DNA of 14,417 nt from Bacteroidota bacterium (GCA_021816545.1 JAKAXP010000030.1:1-14417); one strand, 5' to 3'. Shown: positions 1 through 7,411, counted from the stretch's first letter. Translations and numbers: made by a program. Notes: generated by a model from the sequence alone, not told the origin.

Positions 1-684
1 GAAATCAACACCGTTGACCGCCTCGGCAACGTCCTCGGTAAGGGTAATTTTCGCCCCAGTCTCAGATGCAATCTCACGGCATTTACTGACCAGGTCATCC
101 GCCGGCTGACATGCCTTCGGAGCTGCGGCACGGAAATCCATTCCCATCTTGGCTGCACCGACCATCAGCGAGTTGCCCATATTGTTGCGGGCATCACCGA
201 GGTAGCAGAAGCTGATTTTGTTAAGCGGCTTGTCGCTGTGCTCCATCATCGTCATGAAATCAGCCAGGATCTGCGTGGGATGAAACTCGTTCGTGAGTCC
301 GTTCCATACCGGCACACCGGCATACTGTGCCAGCTCCTCAACAATGGCCTGCCCGTAGCCGCGGTACTCTATACCGTCATACATCCGCCCAAGGACCCTT
401 GCGGTATCCTTCATCGACTCCTTGTGACCGATCTGTGATCCGGAAGGGCCAAGATAGGTAACGTGTGCTCCCTGGTCAAAAGCTGCAACCTCAAAGGCGC
501 ACCGGGTGCGGGTTGAAGTCTTCTCGAAGATGAGGGCAATATTCTTTCCCTTCAGTCTCTGCTGTTCCGTCCCGGCATATTTTGCCTTTTTGAGGTCAAA
601 TGAAAGATCAAGGAGAAACTTTATCTCTTCTGGTGTGAAATCAAGCAGCTTCAGAAAGCTGCGGTTCCTTAAATTGTAAGCCAT
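1..684 (-). CDS. argF: Ornithine carbamoyltransferase, 3'-truncated by window edge
   Basis: This cytoplasmic enzyme interconverts ornithine plus carbamoyl phosphate with citrulline plus phosphate. The first 228 codons are visible, from ATG at 684-682, with no stop before the left edge; the family is usually about 330 residues, so roughly a third is missing. The carbamoyl-phosphate motif STRTR is at residues 57-61, inside a stretch reading FEKTSTRTRCAFEVAA. HPTQ is at 135-138, followed by the start of the ornithine-binding domain (YLGDARNNMGNS). The ornithine-specific SMG loop and the HCLP motif would lie outside the window. The sequence resembles the proteobacterial ArgF/ArcB type closely. 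It lies 94 bp downstream of arcC on the same strand, which suggests the catabolic form (arcB). The leader is A-rich with no clear Shine-Dalgarno. The enzyme identity is firm; the catabolic role is inferred from the neighbour. Confidence 0.95.
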   Translation of the reverse strand, partial: MAYNLRNRSFLKLLDFTPEEIKFLLDLSFDLKKAKYAGTEQQRLKGKNIALIFEKTSTRTRCAFEVAAFDQGAHVTYLGPSGSQIGHKESMKDTARVLGRMYDGIEYRGYGQAIVEELAQYAGVPVWNGLTNEFHPTQILADFMTMMEHSDKPLNKISFCYLGDARNNMGNSLMVGAAKMGMDFRAAAPKACQPADDLVSKCREIASETGAKITLTEDVAEAVNGVDF

Positions 685-745
685 TGTATGTTCGTTTTTG
701 CGGTTATTTGTTTTGTAACTATGCTTTTTCATTGACTGCTAAAAG

Positions 746-775
746 TACTGCCGACTGGTACTGCCGACCGCCGAC
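746..775. repeat. Short degenerate tandem repeat, TACTGCCGAC unit
   Basis: TACTGCCGAC occurs at 746-755 and again at 759-768, separated by TGG, and is followed at once by a partial unit CGCCGAC (769-775). It lies in the 94-bp gap between the carbamate kinase stop and the ornithine carbamoyltransferase start, and its end nearly touches the arcC stop at 779. No hairpin is apparent. It may be a remnant of a dispersed GCCGAC-rich simple repeat; its function is unknown. Confidence 0.55.
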
Positions 776-778
776 TTC

Positions 779-1735
779 TCAATCGTACTCCATCGTAATC
801 TTCGTCCCGTACCTCCTGTCTTCCAGCTTGAATGCCTCGGTGATTACGCTCTTGCTGCCGCCGCCCTTCACAAAATTCAGGCACGCCTCTATCTTCGGCG
901 CCATGCTTCCTTTTGTAAACTGCCCTTCATTCAGATACTTAAGTGTATCCTTATAATCGAGGAACTCCTTTATCTCCTGGTCAGGCTTTTTATAGTTGAT
1001 ATAAACATAAGGAACATCGGTCAGGATATAAAACTCGTCCGCCCCAATTGCAGATGCCAGCAGGGATGAAGCAAGGTCCTTGTCAATCACTGCTTCGGCA
1101 GGCCTTACATCTTTTTTTTCATCGAAATAAACCGGCACTCCCCCGCCGCCCGCTGCAATCACTATATTCCCGCGCAGGGCAAGCTCACGGATAAGATCAT
1201 GGTTCATGATGCTCTTCGGTTTCGGGGAAGGGACCACCCTCCTGAATCCTCCTTCAGCCTTGACCTCTTCCCTGAACACCCATCCCTTCGCCTTTGCAAG
1301 CTCATCAGCCTGCTCCTTAGTATAAATCTTGCCGACCCTCTTCTGTGGATCGGTGAAGGCCGGATCATCCTTGTCAACAACTACCGTAGTTATCAGGCAT
1401 ACAACGTTCTTTTCAATGCCGTGTTTGTTCAGCACATTCTTGAACATCCGCTCAATCATGTAACCTATACCTCCCTGCGAATCGGCAACGCATATGTCTA
1501 TTGGCATCTGGGCTATCCCGTACATCTGCTCACCGGCATCGTTCCGCATCAGGATGTTACCCACCTGCGGACCGTTCCCGTGAGTTATGACGAGATCATA
1601 TCCCTCCTTCAGAAGAAACACAAGGTTCTCCAGGGTATCAGTGGTGTTCTGCTCCTGTTCTTCAATTGTGCCTATCTGATCACCCCTCAGGAGGGCATTG
1701 CCTCCCAGGGCTATTACTGCCAGCTTCTTGCTCAT
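779..1735 (-). CDS. arcC: Carbamate kinase
   Basis: This cytoplasmic amino-acid-kinase-family enzyme catalyses the reversible reaction carbamoyl phosphate + ADP = ATP + NH3 + CO2, usually run toward ATP in arginine, citrulline or agmatine fermentation. The 318-residue length is normal for the family. Visible motifs are the N-terminal ALGGNAL (about 9-15), THGNGPQVG (51-59), DSQGGIGYM (85-93), the glycine-rich AAGGGGVPV (194-202), VIDKDLASSLLA (216-227), LTDV (238-241) and the FTKGSMAPKI segment (273-282), which is typical of the nucleotide-binding C-terminal half. The start is ATG at 1735-1733 and the stop is TGA at 781-779. The ornithine carbamoyltransferase gene follows 94 bp later on the same strand, so the two probably share a transcript. 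The divergent gene begins about 160 bp away. Nothing looks truncated. Confidence 0.96.
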   Translation of the reverse strand: MSKKLAVIALGGNALLRGDQIGTIEEQEQNTTDTLENLVFLLKEGYDLVITHGNGPQVGNILMRNDAGEQMYGIAQMPIDICVADSQGGIGYMIERMFKNVLNKHGIEKNVVCLITTVVVDKDDPAFTDPQKRVGKIYTKEQADELAKAKGWVFREEVKAEGGFRRVVPSPKPKSIMNHDLIRELALRGNIVIAAGGGGVPVYFDEKKDVRPAEAVIDKDLASSLLASAIGADEFYILTDVPYVYINYKKPDQEIKEFLDYKDTLKYLNEGQFTKGSMAPKIEACLNFVKGGGSKSVITEAFKLEDRRYGTKITMEYD

Positions 1736-1758
1736 ACGTGTCTCTTGATGTCAGGTGA

Positions 1759-1766
1759 CAAAGCTA
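1759..1766 (-). promoter_or_regulatory. Putative Bacteroidota -7 box for arcC
   Basis: Read on the minus strand this is TAGCTTTG, a full match to the Bacteroidota -7 consensus TAnnTTTG. It lies 23 bp upstream of the arcC start in an A/T-rich divergent intergenic region. No TTTG -33 element sits at the usual 19-21 bp spacing; the nearest, at 1793-1796, is about 26 bp away. The assignment is therefore tentative. Confidence 0.4.
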
Positions 1767-1896
1767 AAATATTAAACGAAATTAAAACATGGCAAATATT
1801 ATTCCCTGCTGATCTGAGTTATATATTGATATGCCACTGTAAGCCATATCAGCTGATTTTGCATATTTTACTACTTTTACAGCCAAATTGCACAGC

Positions 1897-2586
1897 GTGA
1901 AGAACAGCTCTCTCCTTCTGATTCCACTACTTCTGACTGTTTTTGTGCTTGCCTCCTGCAGGGGCGGCAACAAATACAGGAACATGAAAGAGGGCGAGAT
2001 CTATTACACCATCAAATACGTCAGCAACCCTTCATCACTCTCATCAGACCTTCTTCCAAAGGAACTGGTTATTGCTTTCAGGAATGACCTTATCAGCACA
2101 AGGCTCAAAACACCCATCGGCAACTCGGGAGTGACGACAGTCATAAATCCGAAGGAAAATATCTACGACACTTACCTCAACATTCTCTCATTCAAATACT
2201 ACTTTGAGGGTAACTACCGGGACCTACAGCCCGGATTCGCCTCCATGGAAGGGATTACAATCCACGACACGGGACGCAAGTCAGTAATATGCGGTTTCAA
2301 TTGCCGGCAGGCAAGGGTTGAAATGCCGGACAAAAAGACAACCAGGTACATCTGGTACACCACCGAGATCAGGGCGGAAAATCCGAACAGAATGACACCC
2401 TACCGGGAAATAGACGGCGTTCTGATGGATTTTTTCTATATAATCGGCGATGCCGAACTGCAGTTTACAGCAGATGAAGTGCTTGCAAAACAAATCCCTG
2501 ACAAGGAGTTTGAAAGAAAAAAGAACTACAGGAAGGTCACTTCAAAGTACCTCGACACCCTTATCCTGAAAATGATTTCGTTTTAA
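1897..2586 (+). CDS. Uncharacterised periplasmic lipoprotein with a CxxxC pair
   Basis: I do not recognise a named function. From GTG at 1897 the product is 229 residues and begins MKNSSLLLIP, a compact lipoprotein signal peptide ending in the lipobox LASC with lipidated Cys21. A TTG at 1888 is an upstream alternative but would place three extra residues before the basic start. After Cys21 come RGGNKYRN, with no acidic export signal, so a periplasm-facing location is more likely than the cell surface. The mature part looks like a beta-rich domain with alternating hydrophobic residues (EIYYTIKYV near the start). It contains a CGFNC pair (Cys132, Cys136) followed by RYIWYTTEI and IDGVLMDFF. This layout recalls the DUF4412 and GLPGLI-like secreted proteins of Bacteroidota, but I cannot confirm membership. 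The gene lies 90 bp upstream of ftsK, which has its own promoter-like box, so they may not form one operon. Confidence 0.8.
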   Translation: MKNSSLLLIPLLLTVFVLASCRGGNKYRNMKEGEIYYTIKYVSNPSSLSSDLLPKELVIAFRNDLISTRLKTPIGNSGVTTVINPKENIYDTYLNILSFKYYFEGNYRDLQPGFASMEGITIHDTGRKSVICGFNCRQARVEMPDKKTTRYIWYTTEIRAENPNRMTPYREIDGVLMDFFYIIGDAELQFTADEVLAKQIPDKEFERKKNYRKVTSKYLDTLILKMISF

Positions 2587-2616
2587 AATATGCCCCTGCG
2601 GGTCAACCAATTTTCT

Positions 2617-2624
2617 TACCTTTG
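2617..2624 (+). promoter_or_regulatory. Putative Bacteroidota -7 box for ftsK
   Basis: TACCTTTG matches the TAnnTTTG -7 consensus exactly and lies 51 bp upstream of the ftsK start, in the 89-bp gap after the lipoprotein gene. No convincing TTTG -33 element is seen about 20 bp further upstream. It would give a leader of about 45 nt and drive ftsK, lolA and the small ORF together. Confidence 0.5.
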
Positions 2625-2675
2625 CTAATCGTTTAAAAGACCACTGTCAAAGGGGTACATTAATTTCATCGAAGG

Positions 2676-5069
2676 ATGGCTAAACAGAAGAAAGGAAACG
2701 GTTCATCATCATCGCAGAAGAGGGGTTCGGGAGGCAATCCGTCAGGGGAAAACCTGAGATTCATTGTGGGTCTGGTACTGCTTGTATTTGCCCTTTACCT
2801 CCTCGTAGTTTTCGTATCCTATGTCCTTACCGGCAATGCAGACCAGGATTCGCTCAGTCCGCAACCTGACGACAAACCCTTTGCATATGAGAACTGGGGA
2901 GGGAAGGTTGGCTTCACCCTTGGCCATTACTTCATGTTCAACGGCTTCGGGCTCGGCTCATTCTTCATCCCGCTGGTCATCGGCGCATTCGGCCTCGCCC
3001 TGCTGAAAGTCAAATACTTCAGGCTCTGGAAGAACGTCCTTCGCTTCCTCCTTGCCACTGTACTTGTCTCAGTCATTCTTGGTTACTTTGCAGGAAAGTC
3101 CACCTTCCTCGGTGCGGGACCCGGAGGTACTTTCGGCTTCATGATCGCCAGCTACCTTAACGACGGACTCGGCAAGGTGGGCACAGGTGCGGTACTGCTG
3201 ATAGTTACGATTGCCTACCTGATTTTTGCGCTTCATGTCAGCCCCCAGACAATCAGGAAACCTATAGCCACTGTTGCGAAGGCAGGCGTATCGGTACTCT
3301 CCGGCGAAGGCCGAAAGAAAGATGTTGTTACCGATGATGTAAAAATCTCTCCCGAAGAGAATTATCCCTCCGTGGAGCAGGAAACCCTCAGGGCCGATGA
3401 GGAGGAGACCGAGGAGGTGGACGAAATTGATGATTTCTATAAACCCCCGGTGGTTCCCCTGCCCGACAAACCTCTCGTAAATGTTATCGACAGAACCAAA
3501 AAGCCAGTTGCAGAGGAATCTGTGGAAGAGGATGTTCCGGGTGACCTCCCCCCTTTTGATCCAAGGCTTTCGCTGTCGCGCTATAAGTTTCCAACTCTGG
3601 CGCTTCTTCGCGATTACCGCAACGCGGGTACAACCACTACCGACGAGGTAAACGCCAACAAGGAGATAATCCTCAAGACCCTTGCCGACCATAAGATTAC
3701 AATCAAGCAGATATCAGCCACTGTAGGGCCCACAGTGACGCTTTACGAGGTGGTTCCCGACAGGGGTGTAAAGATTCACCGTATCAAGTCGCTTGACAAT
3801 GACATCGCCCTGAGCCTTTCGGCACTTGGCATAAGGATCATCGCTCCTATCCCGGGTCGCGGCACAGTAGGTATAGAGGTGCCGAACAGGAAATCAGAGA
3901 TCGTCTCAATGAAGGGACTGCTCTCCTCACGCGAATTTACAGATTCGAAATTTGAGCTGCCTCTCGCCCTCGGCCGTACAATCACAAATGATCCGTTCAT
4001 CATTGATCTTACGAAAATGCCTCACCTGCTCGTGGCCGGCGCCACCGGGCAGGGCAAGTCAGTCGGGCTGAACGCAATCATCACTTCTCTGCTGTACAAG
4101 AAGCATCCGGCGGAGCTGAAGTTTGTACTCATTGACCCAAAACGGGTTGAACTTCCCCTCTATGGTAAGATTGAACGCCATTTCCTGGCCAAGCTCCCTG
4201 ACGAGGAGGATGCGATTGTGACTGACACCAAAAAGGTGATCAATACTCTCAATTCGCTCTGCATACTGATGGATCACCGCCTTGAACTGCTGAAACTTTC
4301 ACAGACCAGGAACATCAGGGAGTACAACGACAGGTTTATAGCCAGGAGGCTCAACCCGGAGAAGGGGCACGATTTTATGCCATATATCGTACTCATAATT
4401 GACGAATTTGCAGACCTTATAATGACTTCCGGCAGGGATGTGGAAGCACCTATCGGCCGACTTGCACAGCTCTCAAGGGCAGTGGGTATCCATTTGATAA
4501 TATCAACCCAGCGGCCGTCAGTGAGCATCATTACCGGATTCATCAAGGCCAACTTCCCGTCGCGTATTGCATTCAGGGTGTTTTCCGGAGTTGACTCCCG
4601 CACCATCCTTGACACCACAGGTGCCGACAGGCTGGTTGGAAGAGGTGATGCTCTCATATCCCAGGGAGGCGAACCAATTAGGGTTCAGTGCGCCTTCATT
4701 GACACACCGGAGATTGAGGAACTTACAGGTTATATCGGCTCGCAGCAGGGATATCCTGATGCATTCCACCTGCCTGAATACGTAGGCGATGACGATATCG
4801 GGAACGGTAACAACGAGGTTGACCTCAGGAAGCGTGATCCGCTGTTCGACGATGCCGCCAGACTTGTTGTTCAGCATCAGCAGGGATCGACTTCGCTCAT
4901 CCAGCGCAGGATGCAGCTCGGCTATAACCGCGCAGGCCGTATCATCGACCAGCTGGAGAAGGCAGGCATCGTTGGCCCCTTCGAGGGAAGCAAGGCCAGG
5001 GAGGTAATCGTACAGGATCCGCAAACATTGGAACAGATTTTGAAGAGGCTTGACCAGGAGAATCTTTGA
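2676..5069 (+). CDS. ftsK: DNA translocase FtsK/SpoIIIE family
   Basis: FtsK is a septum-anchored hexameric ATPase that pumps chromosome DNA during division and aids resolution of dimers at dif. The 797-residue product starts at ATG 2676 with a basic, Ser/Gly-rich cytoplasmic tail (MAKQKKGNGSS). The N-terminal quarter has about four membrane segments (roughly 27-51, 76-110 with a break, 119-139 and 166-188). A short acidic linker with the run EEETEEVDEIDD follows, unlike the very long linker of E. coli FtsK. The motor has the DNA-binding alpha domain, then Walker A GATGQGKS (455-462) in the beta domain and Walker B ending in DE (576-577, VLIIDEFADL). The conserved STQRPS and GRGDAL segments come next. 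The C-terminal gamma winged-helix domain starts near 721 (DPLFDDAARLVVQHQ) and carries RRMQLGYNRAGRIIDQLE. All domains are intact. The lolA gene starts one base after its stop. Confidence 0.97.
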   Translation: MAKQKKGNGSSSSQKRGSGGNPSGENLRFIVGLVLLVFALYLLVVFVSYVLTGNADQDSLSPQPDDKPFAYENWGGKVGFTLGHYFMFNGFGLGSFFIPLVIGAFGLALLKVKYFRLWKNVLRFLLATVLVSVILGYFAGKSTFLGAGPGGTFGFMIASYLNDGLGKVGTGAVLLIVTIAYLIFALHVSPQTIRKPIATVAKAGVSVLSGEGRKKDVVTDDVKISPEENYPSVEQETLRADEEETEEVDEIDDFYKPPVVPLPDKPLVNVIDRTKKPVAEESVEEDVPGDLPPFDPRLSLSRYKFPTLALLRDYRNAGTTTTDEVNANKEIILKTLADHKITIKQISATVGPTVTLYEVVPDRGVKIHRIKSLDNDIALSLSALGIRIIAPIPGRGTVGIEVPNRKSEIVSMKGLLSSREFTDSKFELPLALGRTITNDPFIIDLTKMPHLLVAGATGQGKSVGLNAIITSLLYKKHPAELKFVLIDPKRVELPLYGKIERHFLAKLPDEEDAIVTDTKKVINTLNSLCILMDHRLELLKLSQTRNIREYNDRFIARRLNPEKGHDFMPYIVLIIDEFADLIMTSGRDVEAPIGRLAQLSRAVGIHLIISTQRPSVSIITGFIKANFPSRIAFRVFSGVDSRTILDTTGADRLVGRGDALISQGGEPIRVQCAFIDTPEIEELTGYIGSQQGYPDAFHLPEYVGDDDIGNGNNEVDLRKRDPLFDDAARLVVQHQQGSTSLIQRRMQLGYNRAGRIIDQLEKAGIVGPFEGSKAREVIVQDPQTLEQILKRLDQENL
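5056..5060 (+). promoter_or_regulatory. Shine-Dalgarno-like AGGAG deciding the lolA start
   Basis: AGGAG lies inside the last codons of ftsK, ten bases before ATG 5071. It supports that ATG over an in-frame TTG at 5050, which would add seven residues (MTRRIFE) in front of a normal signal peptide. The location suggests that translation of lolA is coupled to that of ftsK. Confidence 0.6.
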
Positions 5070-5070
5070 A

Positions 5071-5706
5071 ATGAAACAAACAGGATCAGTAATTCTGCTA
5101 GCCCTTCTTTCAGTGACCGTTGCAGCCCAGAAAGACCCGGAGGCTGTGAGGGTACTAACGGAATTCAGCAAGAAAGCAACATCGGCGCCGTCAGTGAAGA
5201 TTGACTTTGACATCACCGCCTACGATGCGCAGGAAGATGAAGAGACTGAAATGAGCGGCACCGCAGTCATAAAGGGCGACAGCTACAGGCTCACCCTTCC
5301 TGACAATTTAATATGGAATGATGGCAAGGCAGTGTGGAATTATACACCTGAGGTGAAGGAGGTGGCAGTTACAGCACCTGATCCATCGGATGAATCCTTT
5401 ATAGCCAGGCCTTCCTTGCTCTTTTCGATGCATGAGAAGGGTTACAAGGTCAGGCTGCTTGAACAGAACGCCTCAGAGTGGATAATTGACCTCTACCCGG
5501 AAGACATAAACATCAGTCTTGTGAGGATAAGGGTGGCTGTTGGCAAAAGCCTTTATGACCTGAGGTCTGCCGAGTACCGGACAAAGGATGGGATGACCGT
5601 CACGCTTACCGCGAAGAAATATGACCTCTCCTTCCGTCCTCCCGCCGGATACTTCACCTTCAACGCCGCAGACTACAAAGGGGTTGAGGTGATTGACATG
5701 AGATGA
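5071..5706 (+). CDS. lolA: Outer-membrane lipoprotein carrier LolA-like protein
   Basis: LolA-family proteins are periplasmic chaperones that take lipoproteins released by the LolCDE transporter and ferry them to the outer membrane. From ATG 5071 the product is 211 residues. It has a clean signal peptide (MKQTGSVILLALLSVTVAAQ, with a likely cut after AAQ or AA) and no lipobox cysteine, so it is soluble. The mature protein shows the family pattern: an amphipathic first helix (DPEAVRVLTEFSKKA), a strand (SVKIDFDITAY), MSGTAVIKGDSYRLTLP, a Trp-rich turn (IWNDGKAVWNYTPEVKEV) and a C-terminal PAGYFTFNAADYKGVEVIDMR. A LolB partner is not visible; Bacteroidota commonly lack one. It starts one base after ftsK, and a small membrane ORF follows 15 bp later, so this is probably one operon. 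In a cell with many surface lipoproteins such as the nearby SusD proteins, a Lol route is expected. Confidence 0.88.
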   Translation: MKQTGSVILLALLSVTVAAQKDPEAVRVLTEFSKKATSAPSVKIDFDITAYDAQEDEETEMSGTAVIKGDSYRLTLPDNLIWNDGKAVWNYTPEVKEVAVTAPDPSDESFIARPSLLFSMHEKGYKVRLLEQNASEWIIDLYPEDINISLVRIRVAVGKSLYDLRSAEYRTKDGMTVTLTAKKYDLSFRPPAGYFTFNAADYKGVEVIDMR

Positions 5707-5721
5707 CAATCTGCCGGAGAA

Positions 5722-5862
5722 ATGATAACCAAAAACCCTTTTATCAGCCTTATTGCAATAATATTCGTATTGTTTCTCTTATACATTATTCTGCGTGGAA
5801 GAAGCGCATCCATGAAGAAAAGGATGGATGACCGGAAACACTTCCGGCACCGCAGGGGATAA
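5722..5862 (+). CDS. Small single-span membrane protein, 46 residues, unknown
   Basis: The ORF begins at ATG 5722, 15 bp after the lolA stop, with a purine-rich GGAGA (5716-5720) just ahead as a possible ribosome binding site, and ends at TAA 5860-5862. The product starts MITKNPF, has one hydrophobic segment (about residues 7-24, ISLIAIIFVLFLLYIILR) and ends in a strongly basic tail with several Lys, Arg and His. By the positive-inside rule the tail would be cytoplasmic. The bidirectional terminator hairpin begins six bases after the stop, so the ORF exactly fills the space between lolA and the terminator. This fit, the membrane-like composition and the start signal argue that it is real. I do not recognise a family, and a chance ORF is not excluded. 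Confidence 0.55.
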   Translation: MITKNPFISLIAIIFVLFLLYIILRGRSASMKKRMDDRKHFRHRRG

Positions 5863-5867
5863 AAGAG

Positions 5868-5890
5868 AGGCTGCCCTTCTGAGGCAGCCT
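5868..5890. terminator. Bidirectional intrinsic terminator between convergent operons
   Basis: A perfect 8-bp stem, AGGCTGCC (5868-5875) with GGCAGCCT (5883-5890), closes a 7-base loop. On the plus strand it is followed by the T-rich TCTTTCTTTA, and on the minus strand by CTCTCTTTTA. It lies between the end of the small ORF (5862) and the stop of the convergent susD1 gene (5918), and can end transcription from both sides. Confidence 0.85.
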
Positions 5891-5917
5891 TCTTTCTTTA
5901 CTGATGTTAAATCAATC

Positions 5918-7411
5918 CTACAGTGCGTTCTGCACCATCTGCTTGTTGGCATCCATTTCCTGCTTCGGGATCAGCCATTCCCACCTGACGTCACCGGCAG
6001 GTATGCTGGTTACCACACAGAGTGATACCTGGTGGTTGGCACCTGTCCTGTCAACGGGTTCGTTCAGACGTTTGAGGTCGGTGAATCTGAATCCTTCGCC
6101 CCACAGTTCAAGCCTGCGGTTGAGCATGATCTCATCAATGAGGGCCTGCCCGGTGTTGGTGCTGGCAACATAGTTTGCAGACACAGTCTCGCGGGCCTGC
6201 CTCAGTGCATTGAGTGCAGCCTGTGCTTCAGTGTCATGACCGCCCATGCGGGCATATGCCTCGGCTTCAATCAGGTACATCTCGGCAGCGCGCATGTAAA
6301 CCACATCTCCGCGGCTGTCAGCCTGTCCTGCCGCAATAAACTTCTGAGTGGTATATGGCTTCCTGGTGAAGTTTGACGGAAGTGCCAGAGCTGTATGCTG
6401 GCCGGTCGGATCAAAATTGGCCTTGCGGACATCAGTTGCCGTAAATATCGGGTTATTGTAAAGCAATGTATTGATTGCCTTTGGGTTACCCCTGATATTC
6501 GTTGAACTGAAGTTACGTGACATGTATGCAAAGAACGAATAGAAGTATGTTGTCTGATCCGGAACAACGGTGCTTCCCCACATCCACTCGCGGTTTGCAT
6601 AGTTATTAAAGCCCGCAGTGTAATCTGCCGTCGTCATAAGGCTGATACCGGTGCGTGCCTCGGCGGCAAGTGTGGCAGCGAGAGTCCAGTTCTGCATGGT
6701 CAGGGCAACACGTGCCTTGATACCTTTTGCAACACTCACATTCAGATGTGATTTGTTGGGCCTGTTGTAACCCTCGAGAAGAGCTATTGCTGCATCGAGA
6801 TCCTCGATGACCTGGGCATAGACTTCCTCTACTGTGTTGCGTGGCTGGCCGTCAGTATTGTTGGTGAGCATTATCGGCACGCCGAGCTGGCTGTTTGTTG
6901 CTCCGGCAACATAGCGCTTCCCGTAGAGCTGAACAAGGTTGAAATGGCACCATGCCCTGTAGGTAAGGGCCTGGCCTTTAATCATGTCCTTCTCACTCTG
7001 GGGTCCTACGGCGTTGTCAATGTTGTTGATGATCATGTTGGCATTGGCAGTGATCCTGTAGTACATGCGCCACGGGAAGTAGTCGACAGAGGCGGTTTCA
7101 CTGCGGTGAGCAGCCCACTGGTAAGTGGTGTTGTACCAGCCGTTGCCGGATGAGGTCATTACAAGGTCTTCCCCGAGCATGTCACGGTTGATGTTCATTG
7201 AGGCTTCACCGGCTTCACCCTGGTTAGCCCACTGGAAATACATGCTTCTGTGAATGCCGTTGAGGGCTCCCAAAGCCTTTCCGGTAGTGGTAAAGGCATC
7301 TGCTGACCCTACCTGATCAGTAGGGACTGTGTCAAGCCAGTCCTCGTTGCAAGAAGAGAGGAAAAGCGACAGTGCAGCAATTATTAATGTACTGTATAAT
7401 AATCTTTTCAT
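5918..7411 (-). CDS. SusD/RagB-family nutrient-binding outer-membrane lipoprotein (pair 1)
   Basis: SusD-like proteins sit on the cell surface as a hinged lid over their SusC barrel and bind the incoming oligomer. I chose ATG 7411-7409 (497 residues) rather than an in-frame ATG at 7438, which overlaps the susC1 end and puts nine polar residues before the signal peptide. The signal peptide MKRLLYSTLIIAALSLFLSSC ends in lipobox LSSC with lipidated Cys21. NEDW follows, acidic residues consistent with surface export. Family features include the N-terminal WLDTVPTDQV, the helical-repeat motif YRAWCHFNLVQLYGKRY (151-167) and the C-terminal RRLELWGEGFRFTDLKRLN (about 432-450). Length is normal and the gene is intact. 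It follows the susC1 stop by 13 bp, so the two are co-transcribed, and a strong hairpin lies just downstream. The substrate cannot be predicted from the sequence. Confidence 0.94.
   Translation of the reverse strand: MKRLLYSTLIIAALSLFLSSCNEDWLDTVPTDQVGSADAFTTTGKALGALNGIHRSMYFQWANQGEAGEASMNINRDMLGEDLVMTSSGNGWYNTTYQWAAHRSETASVDYFPWRMYYRITANANMIINNIDNAVGPQSEKDMIKGQALTYRAWCHFNLVQLYGKRYVAGATNSQLGVPIMLTNNTDGQPRNTVEEVYAQVIEDLDAAIALLEGYNRPNKSHLNVSVAKGIKARVALTMQNWTLAATLAAEARTGISLMTTADYTAGFNNYANREWMWGSTVVPDQTTYFYSFFAYMSRNFSSTNIRGNPKAINTLLYNNPIFTATDVRKANFDPTGQHTALALPSNFTRKPYTTQKFIAAGQADSRGDVVYMRAAEMYLIEAEAYARMGGHDTEAQAALNALRQARETVSANYVASTNTGQALIDEIMLNRRLELWGEGFRFTDLKRLNEPVDRTGANHQVSLCVVTSIPAGDVRWEWLIPKQEMDANKQMVQNAL

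Noticed and set aside
1872..1879. TACTTTTA as a -7 box for the lipoprotein gene at 1897
   Set aside because: The last base departs from TAnnTTTG and the nearest upstream TTTTG (1857-1861) is only about 10 bp away, so spacing does not support a promoter.
1199..1900. A 233-codon plus-strand ORF opposite carbamate kinase
   Set aside because: It is antisense to a clear arcC with full family motifs, shows no recognisable domain and runs into the next gene's signal peptide region; it is a shadow frame.
2587..2610. Weak hairpin CCC-CTGC-GGG after the lipoprotein gene
   Set aside because: The stem is only three pairs and no T run follows, so it is not a convincing terminator.
3069..3692. A 207-codon minus-strand ORF inside ftsK
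   Set aside because: It is antisense to the membrane and linker part of an intact FtsK, with low-complexity content and no start context; it is a shadow frame.
4518..5216. A 232-codon minus-strand ORF spanning the ftsK end and lolA start
   Set aside because: It crosses two convincing plus-strand genes and has no family resemblance; it is a shadow frame.
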